From a bacterium BMS3Bbin05 (GTDB lineage Bacteria; Nitrospirota; Thermodesulfovibrionia; Thermodesulfovibrionales; BMS3Bbin05), in assembly GCA_002897855.1 (NCBI GenBank), contig BDTO01000061.1, positions 1 to 58,475 of the forward strand: a stretch of 58,475 nucleotides of DNA, given 5' to 3'. The notes below the pieces were generated by a model. That model worked only from the letters and a program-made list of their open reading frames with translations, made no database searches and was not told the origin of the DNA. A program made the position numbers and the translations under genes. Below are positions 53,963 to 58,475 of this stretch, in pieces. How positions within the stretch are numbered: the first letter of the stretch is position 1; every line of letters begins with the position of its first letter.

Positions 53963-55120
53963 ATGAAAAGACCGTACTTCAGCCCGGCAAAAAAACTTGT
54001 TTTATTAATTGTGATCTTCTCATGCATATTTCTCATATGGCGGTTTGTTCGTCCAATGAATATATTTGTGGTGGATGAACGCTTTGCGAGACCCATTAAG
54101 ATAGAGATACCACGGGGACTGGGCGCGGTCAGTGCCCTGGAATGCAGGAAATGCCATGAAGAGGAGTATCGGGAATGGTCGGGGAGCATGCATGCAAAGG
54201 CATGGACCGATCCGTATTTTCAGGTGGACTCCGCCTATGACGGTTCTCAGCAAATATGCATGAACTGCCATATCCCTCTTGAGAATCAGCAGAAAAACCT
54301 TGTCCTCGGGTTCAGGGACAAAGAAAAATTCAACCCCATACTGAAGCCCAATCCGGATTATGATCCCAGTTTGCAAAATGAAGGTGTTACCTGTGCAGTC
54401 TGTCACATAAGGGACGGCAAAATCGTCGGCCCTTTTAAAACCGGAAATGCCCCTCATGCAGTTGAATACGATCCGGAATATTTCTCTGGGGTAAACCCGT
54501 GTATGAGGTGTCACGTGGTGTCGGGAAAGAGATGGGACACATTCTACCGGGTGCCTCCCTGCGGGACTGTTGCGGAAATCCGGGAGGGGGATGAGGAGCC
54601 GGACTGTATCGGCTGCCACATGCCGGTGCGGGACGGAGGTCCCCGGGGAGCCCGCAGGGGAAGGATGCATACCTTCCGGGGAGGACATCATCCATCGATG
54701 GTTAAGAGTGCGCTGAAAGTTGAATATAAGAAAGAAACAGGCGGGAGCAACGATATTACATTTACTTTCACTCTGACAAATACCGGAGCCTATCATTATC
54801 TGCCGACGGGCACTCCGGACAGGTATCTGACTCTCGAGTTCAGACTGCTCAACACTGACGGCAAAGTCGTAAAGCAGGAAACCTATACCATGAAGAGATA
54901 TATCCTCTGGAGGCCTTTTATTATTGATCTTAAAGACACACGTCTTCCCTATAATAGACCGGTAAGTTATTTTTTCTCTTTCAGGAAAGAGAAAACCCAG
55001 GCATTCCTCGAGGTTACCGTGAGATATCATTTGCTGGATGAGAAAAGGAGAAAGAGGATAGGATATAAGAACACGGAACCTATAGCATATCCCGTCTATA
55101 ATATGAAAATACCATTGTAA
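53963..55120 (+). CDS. Membrane-anchored pentahaem c-type cytochrome
   Basis: 385 aa from ATG 53963; a TTG at 53951 overlapping the TauE stop is an alternative. N-terminal anchor LVLLIVIFSCIFLIWRFV. Five haem-binding motifs: CRKCH, CMNCH, CAVCH, CMRCH, CIGCH, arranged as in cytochrome c554-like proteins. The C-terminal ~150 residues form a beta-rich domain (DITFTFTLTNTGAYHYLPTGTPDRYLTLEFRLLN). Probable periplasmic electron carrier or oxidoreductase. It follows TauE within a few bases. Confidence 0.9.
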   Translation: MKRPYFSPAKKLVLLIVIFSCIFLIWRFVRPMNIFVVDERFARPIKIEIPRGLGAVSALECRKCHEEEYREWSGSMHAKAWTDPYFQVDSAYDGSQQICMNCHIPLENQQKNLVLGFRDKEKFNPILKPNPDYDPSLQNEGVTCAVCHIRDGKIVGPFKTGNAPHAVEYDPEYFSGVNPCMRCHVVSGKRWDTFYRVPPCGTVAEIREGDEEPDCIGCHMPVRDGGPRGARRGRMHTFRGGHHPSMVKSALKVEYKKETGGSNDITFTFTLTNTGAYHYLPTGTPDRYLTLEFRLLNTDGKVVKQETYTMKRYILWRPFIIDLKDTRLPYNRPVSYFFSFRKEKTQAFLEVTVRYHLLDEKRRKRIGYKNTEPIAYPVYNMKIPL

Positions 55121-55130
55121 AGATTTTTTC

Positions 55131-55159
55131 TTGACAAATAAATTTGTTTTATTTATCGT
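55131..55159 (+). promoter_or_regulatory. Promoter of the ArsR-Met-rich-selenoprotein operon
   Basis: TTGACA at 55131-55136, 17-nt spacer, TATCGT at 55154-55159. A good sigma70-type match directly followed by an 18-nt palindrome. Confidence 0.6.
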
Positions 55160-55176
55160 ATGAGTATATACTCATA
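55159..55176. promoter_or_regulatory. 18-nt perfect palindrome, candidate ArsR operator
   Basis: TATGAGTATATACTCATA overlaps the end of the -10 element and lies 19 nt before the ArsR start. This is the usual autorepression position for ArsR/SmtB regulators. Confidence 0.7.
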
Positions 55177-55194
55177 TATGTGACTGCTAATATT

Positions 55195-55548
55195 ATGATA
55201 AATAATCTGCCGGAACAACTTGCAAGGATATTCAAGGTGCTGGGAGACACCAATCGTCTCGGCATTGTTATGGCCATAGGGAAAGGGTCCCATTCGGTCA
55301 CCGAGATTATAAATGCTACGGGGCTGTCCCAGACATTGGTATCGTTTCACCTCAGGGTATTACGAAAAGCCGAAGTTGTGACCACCCGGAGAGAAGGGCC
55401 TTTTATTTACTACAGCCTCTCAGATCCATCGCTCATGGATATACTTGATGATCTTTCAAAAATAATCAATAGTGGTCGCTCAGAGACGCAAAAATATACT
55501 GCAACGGCCTCTGAAAAGGCGTTGGCAAGGCAGGGGAGAGAAAAATGA
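55195..55548 (+). CDS. ArsR-family transcriptional regulator (second), operon head
   Basis: 117 aa from ATG 55195; upstream codons lie in the promoter palindrome. Winged helix LARIFKVLGDTNRLGIVMAIGKGSHSVTEIINATGLSQTLVSFHLRVLRKAEVVTTRREGPFIYYSLSD. No Cys, so the classical metal-Cys site in the recognition helix is absent; the ligand is unknown. Its TGA overlaps the start of the Met-rich gene (4 nt). It probably represses the whole operon through the palindrome at 55159. Confidence 0.88.
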   Translation: MINNLPEQLARIFKVLGDTNRLGIVMAIGKGSHSVTEIINATGLSQTLVSFHLRVLRKAEVVTTRREGPFIYYSLSDPSLMDILDDLSKIINSGRSETQKYTATASEKALARQGREK

Positions 55549-55811
55549 TTAAATTGTTTGAAGAGATGATGCAGAAGATGATGGGTGGCATGATGAAACC
55601 CGGGGACATGCCGAAGATGATGAATACCATGATGGACAAGATGTTCAGGAATATGAAGACAGAGGACAAGATGGAATTCATGAGTAATATGATGCCAAGG
55701 TGTATGAATATGATGTTTGAGAACATGAGTACGGAAGACCGGAAGGCCTTTGCAGAGAAAATGATGAACCGGATGTATGATGAGATGAAAAAACATGCGA
55801 CGAACATATAA
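55545..55811 (+). CDS. Methionine-rich small protein
   Basis: 88 aa, of which about a quarter are Met. It reads MIKLFEEMMQKMMGGMMKPG, PKMMNTMMDKMFRNM, and FMSNMMPRCMNMMFENM, with a single Cys. It is helical, without signal peptide. Met-rich clusters bind Cu(I)/Ag(I) or soft metals, and regular M-x-x-M-M spacing on helices fits this. Overlaps the arsR stop by 4 nt, so co-translated. No family name is assigned; a metal or metalloid buffer is an inference. Confidence 0.8.
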   Translation: MIKLFEEMMQKMMGGMMKPGDMPKMMNTMMDKMFRNMKTEDKMEFMSNMMPRCMNMMFENMSTEDRKAFAEKMMNRMYDEMKKHATNI

Positions 55812-55835
55812 ACACCTTGAAGGGAGGTGAAGCCC

Positions 55836-56021
55836 ATGGCGAAAGATAACATCGCAGAAATTCTGTCTGATTTGACCCCCGCTGTTAAAAGAGAGCTTCT
55901 TGACGGTCTGGTGAAGTCTCTTCTGAGCGAGCTGATAGAAACGGAAAAAAAGGAATTACTGCAGAAAATAGTTTCCGGTGGCAGGGAAAACCGTCAGATG
56001 ATTGATATGGTTGAGCATTGA
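55836..56021 (+). CDS. Small helical protein of unknown function
   Basis: 61 aa from ATG 55836, 8 nt after GGGAGG; the frame's first GTG (55827) lies inside that site. Reads MAKDNIAEILSDLTPAVKRE...LVKSLLSELIETEKKELLQKIVSGG. Two amphipathic helices, no Cys. Probably a small partner in the operon; no family recognised. Confidence 0.65.
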   Translation: MAKDNIAEILSDLTPAVKRELLDGLVKSLLSELIETEKKELLQKIVSGGRENRQMIDMVEH

Positions 56022-56045
56022 ATAAGCGAATGTACGGATTCGGGT

Positions 56046-56315
56046 GTGAATCCGATAGACATGAGCAAGGAAGTGATCACTGCCATAAGCCATTCTTACG
56101 AACTGGCGACATATTCGACTCCGGAGTTAAGAGGACTTTTTGATGACTGGCTTGGCGAAATTGAAGAGGAGGTGCTTGAGTTCGTTAAGGACAGGAACAG
56201 GGTTGATTATGACGAGATCGCCCGGCACTTCAGACTAAAGCATGAGAGCGTTATCTTTATTCTGGGGAAACTGGCCCAGGAAGAAAAGATAAACATGCAG
56301 GCATCGGGTAATTAA
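56046..56315 (+). CDS. Small winged-helix-like protein
   Basis: 89 aa. Middle part LRGLFDDWLGEIEEEVLEFV, C-terminal half RNRVDYDEIARHFRLKHESVIFILGKLAQEEKINMQ, a typical helix-turn-helix/winged-helix pattern. Start GTG 56046 or ATG 56061, neither with a clear Shine-Dalgarno. The preceding Met-rich and helical genes and the following selenoprotein-like gene are in the same direction. It may be a second regulator or a structural DNA-binding partner. Confidence 0.65.
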   Translation: MNPIDMSKEVITAISHSYELATYSTPELRGLFDDWLGEIEEEVLEFVKDRNRVDYDEIARHFRLKHESVIFILGKLAQEEKINMQASGN

Positions 56316-56386
56316 TGTGAATGGGTTGCATGCATGCAGAGGGCGGATGGGGTAGTATGGAATTTTACCTGTAAAGGAGAGAGAAT

Positions 56387-57855
56387 ATGCCGGATGATAA
56401 ACAGGAGAAAGATAATTCCTTCTGTTGACCCTCTGAATCGGATACCGGGGAGCATTCTGAGGGCCGGGAGTCAGGGGCCGGGAGCAAGAAATCAGAAGGT
56501 TCGGGACTGAAGACTGAAGACAAAAAGACTGAGCACTGCATGGTCTGCGGGGAGCCTCTTGTATACCGGGACAGGGCTGATGAAGTAAAATGTGTCTCTG
56601 CGGCAGGGTTGATCAGGGGCATATCCTGTGTCCCAAAGGTCACCACATCTGTGATATTTGTCATAACCAGGATGCAATGCGGGTCATTGAGAATACCATG
56701 TTCACAACCCGGTCATCAAACCCATTCGAGATATCGGAAGTGGTAATGAGCTTTTCAGGACTACCCATGCTTGGCTGCCAGCATGCCTATATAGCGGGCG
56801 GGGCGCTCATGGCGGCAATCAGGAATATGAATCCCCCCTTTTGTAAAGAGGGGATTACCAATGATGACATAAAAGAGGTCTTTAAACGGACAAAAAGGCA
56901 GGCCCATGGCGGATACTGCGGACTTACAGGTGTATGTGGCATTGCTCCCGCCATCGGGGCATGTTTTGCAGTGCTTGCGGGTTCAAGGTGCGGGAAGGAT
57001 GAAGAGCAGAGGATAACGATGGAGGCGGTGACAAGGATATTCCGGGCAATCACGGATCTTACAGGGCCAAGTTGCTGCAAGGCGTATGTGAGGACGTCCC
57101 TTGATGCGGCTGCGAGGTATCTCAAAGAAAGCGCCGGGATTGAATTGCCTGCGGCCGGAAAGATACATTGTACTTATAGTAATAAACATCCCCATAGTTG
57201 CAGAGGAATTAAATGTCCTTATTTTAATGGAGGCATTTCCTGGGAGTCGAATAACGAAAGAGAAGAAACCGCAAGTTGTACTTACAACTACTCAGGAGTT
57301 ATTAAGGCAGAAAGCATACAGGAGGAAGGTATGGAATATTTACTGAATAAGGCCATTGAATCAGGCGCTGAAAAGGCAAAAGTGATAGATACAGATACTA
57401 TCGTGGTTGAAGAGTGGGTCAGATGGAAGTGTAAGTATGGATGTCCTTTTTATGAGAAAGATGCCTTTCATCCTCCATGTGCACCTGACGCTGAAAGCAC
57501 AGGGAAGGTTGTAAAGGAATACAGCAGGGCAATCCTTATGAATGGTCCTAAAGGAAAGATTCTTACTGAAGCGGTGGTCAAACTTGAGGGCGAAGCATAT
57601 CACATGGGCTATTACAGGGCATTTGCACTTACCGCGCTGTCATCCGGGCCTCCCGGCGCCACCTGACCGTCCGGTGAGAAGGATACCCAGGATGGGTCTC
57701 AGACAGAAGAACAGAAGAAAAAGAGGATCAGGCCGCTGATGGAGGCATGCGGAATAGATGTATTCAGGACCGCAAGGGCAAACGGCTTTGAAATAGACAC
57801 AAAAAAAGAAACGTATGGGAGATGGAATTATTTCGCCCTGCTGCTGCTTGAGTAA
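56387..57855 (+). CDS. DUF5714-DUF2284-like putative selenoprotein with two in-frame UGA codons and one apparent frameshift
   Basis: From ATG 56387 (AAAGGAGAGAG) it reads MPDDKQEKDNSFCU (UGA 56426-56428), a Ser/Glu/Lys linker, then CMVCGEPLVYRDRADEVKCV. At 56594-56598 a one-base shift joins the frame LCGRVDQGHILCPKGHHICDICH, giving two zinc-knuckle-type CxxC pairs. DUF5714 features follow (GCQHAYIAGGALMAAIR, QAHGGYCGLTGVCGIAPAIGACFAVLAGSRC, KIHCTYSNKHPHSCRGIKCPYF). DUF2284 features come next (AKVIDTDTIVVEEWVRWKC, HPPCAPD, EGEAYHMGYYRAFALTAL), then UGA 57664-57666. The frame stays open to TAA 57853 through LMEACGIDVFRTARANGFEI...YFALLLLE. Both UGAs are followed by hairpins. An internal ATG 57331 behind GGAGGAAGG could start DUF2284 separately. 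Confidence 0.72.
56429..56463 (+). promoter_or_regulatory. Candidate SECIS hairpin 1
   Basis: CCCTCTGAAT (56429-56438) pairs with ATTCTGAGGG (56454-56463) with one T-T mismatch; the loop contains an inner CGG ATA CCG. It begins directly after the UGA at 56426. Confidence 0.6.
56830..56856. repeat. Short hairpin repeat inside the coding sequence
   Basis: AATCCCC / GGGGATT arms enclosing CCTTTTGTAAAGA. It encodes NPPFCKEG, a peptide produced when the widespread AATCCCCC(T)TTT hairpin repeat lands in a gene. In-frame insertion in the DUF5714 part. Confidence 0.65.
57676..57700 (+). promoter_or_regulatory. Candidate SECIS hairpin 2
   Basis: ACCCA-GGA-TGGGT apical stem-loop (57685-57697), extended below a one-sided bulge by GAG/CTC pairing (57676-57678 with 57698-57700). 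Starts 9 nt after the UGA at 57664. Confidence 0.5.
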
Positions 57856-58285
57856 AAAGGCGAAAGCCGGTTATGCAGGATCAAGAGTGGAAATTGATGC
57901 AGCACATTTCTGTCCAGAATAAATATATGAGATAGTTCAAATGTTGAATACACCTGTAATTATCACTATACGCGCATGAAAAAGAGTTACTTGACAAGAA
58001 ACATAATAATATAATAATATTTGAATATATTAATGGAATAATTTCATATCTGTCCAGACAGATATCAGGGGAAAACGGAACACATCATGATGAACCGTTT
58101 AAACAGTTTGAACCGTTTTAACGGTTCAAACTGCTGGAACTGTATTTAACAAAGGTGTTGTTTTTGTGTTTTTTCGGCATACCGTTTTTTTCTTGTAAAG
58201 GGAGGTTCAGTTATCCTGGACAGCAGTGAAATAAATTATGATTCATGAATTGTTTTTGGTTCTTTCTCATTTCAAGTGGGTGAAT
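57856..58285. other. Gene-free AT-rich stretch with palindromes
   Basis: No coding gene seen. It contains a 9-bp-arm dyad ATATCTGTCCAGACAGATAT at 58046-58065 and a 30-nt hairpin at 58104-58133 (arms of 14 nt, CAGTTTGAACCGTT), plus a TTGACA-like hexamer near 57992 in AT-rich DNA. Confidence 0.6.
58104..58133. repeat. 30-nt near-perfect palindrome
   Basis: 14-bp arms (CAGTTTGAACCGTT and its complement) around a central TT. The half-unit TGAACCGTTT also occurs at 58091-58100 just before it. Could be an operator array or a transcription-stopping hairpin. Confidence 0.6.
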
Positions 58286-58397
58286 GTGAGCCTGTCATGG
58301 TGAGCCTGTCATGGTGAGCTTGTCATGGTGAGCTTGTCATGGTGAGCTTGTCATGGTGAGCTTGTCATGGTGAGCTTGTCATGGTGAGCTTGTCGAA
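58286..58397. repeat. Tandem array of a 14-bp unit (8 copies)
   Basis: Unit GTGAGC(T/C)TGTCATG repeated eight times; the first two copies have C, the rest T, and the last ends GTCGA. 14 is not a multiple of three. It directly replaces the expected N-terminus of the GIY-YIG relic. Confidence 0.9.
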
Positions 58398-58398
58398 C

Positions 58399-58475
58399 CA
58401 TGGCAGTTATTATACTGGTGTAACCAACGATGTAGAGAGGCGTTTCTATGAGCATCAGGAAGGTCTCATTGAAGG
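58399..58475 (+). pseudogene. GIY-YIG nuclease-like fragment (runs off window)
   Basis: The frame from 58399 reads HGSYYTGVTNDVERRFYEHQ then EGLIE to the window end. This is the second half of a GIY-YIG domain of the small COG2827 type (usually YIGVTNDLERRVYEHK), with Tyr-Thr-Gly in place of YIG. The first strand is missing and replaced by the tandem repeat, so it is probably a broken gene. Confidence 0.6.

Noticed and set aside
54020-55030. 336-codon minus-strand open frame
   Set aside because: Shadow of the pentahaem cytochrome; the plus strand has five CxxCH motifs.
56591-56604. Programmed -1 frameshifting as the default explanation
   Set aside because: No slippery heptamer of the X-XXY-YYZ type and no clear stimulatory structure; a missing base is at least as likely, so only an open question is reported.
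58286-58397. Possible CRISPR array
   Set aside because: Units are 14 bp and directly adjacent with no spacers, so it is a simple tandem repeat.

Overview
The window looks like a chromosomal piece of an anaerobic Gram-negative bacterium. Signs are a hybrid cluster protein, an FprA-type diiron flavoprotein, the futalosine menaquinone route (mqnB, mqnD), a five-haem c-type cytochrome, CoA-dehydratase-activase-like proteins, an outer-membrane barrel, a LolA-like carrier and a selenocysteine system. Gene content fits Nitrospirota- or Desulfobacterota-like lineages. No rRNA is present, so the assignment is an inference.

Layout. 1-5 kb: FprA edge fragment, HhH (Cdd1-like) protein, AlkD-like protein, a RAYT transposase between perfect 25-nt inverted repeats, a PNPOx-fold protein, a secreted SNase-HhH nuclease, and an IS110 fragment joined to an ICMT-like methyltransferase. 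5.8-7.5 kb: hcp with an FNR-like dyad. 7.6-11 kb: AT-rich accessory block with two RAYT relics, a hicAB-DUF6941-like operon behind a 20-nt palindrome, and a PD-(D/E)XK-like gene behind a 24-nt palindrome. 11-14 kb: PhoB/PhoR-like pair. 14.6-20.2 kb: mqnB-mqnD followed by a PAP2-GT39 fusion, a GT2 and a flippase-like protein (polyprenyl-phosphate sugar transfer to envelope lipid). 20.6-24.8 kb: mnmG, an unknown 501-aa protein, rsmG.

26.2-33.5 kb (minus): a tightly packed seven-gene operon of two DUF2229-like proteins, a BadF/HgdC-type activase, LolA, a complete ketosynthase, a chain-length-factor-like ketosynthase lacking the catalytic residues, and a B12-radical SAM enzyme. It resembles part of an aryl-polyene-type locus, but with CoA-activase genes instead of ACP, KR and DH. 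34.4-38.9 kb: two secreted proteins (parallel beta-helix; subtilase) sharing a nearly identical CFI-box C-terminus. 39.6-49 kb: OsmC, selB, an active/inactive M16 peptidase pair, a methyltransferase, tRNA-Leu, TlpA-like thioredoxin, two oligopeptide-ABC ATPases and a TPR protein.

49.3-57.9 kb is the most unusual part: selC (tRNA-Sec), selD (itself with an in-frame UGA at codon 20), two ArsR regulators, TauE/SafE plus pentahaem cytochrome, then an ArsR-led operon with a Met-rich protein, two small proteins and a DUF5714-DUF2284-like gene carrying two in-frame UGA codons followed by hairpins, plus one apparent frameshift. selA is not in the window. At least four families of dispersed palindromic repeats are spread through the intergenic regions, and several set gene boundaries.
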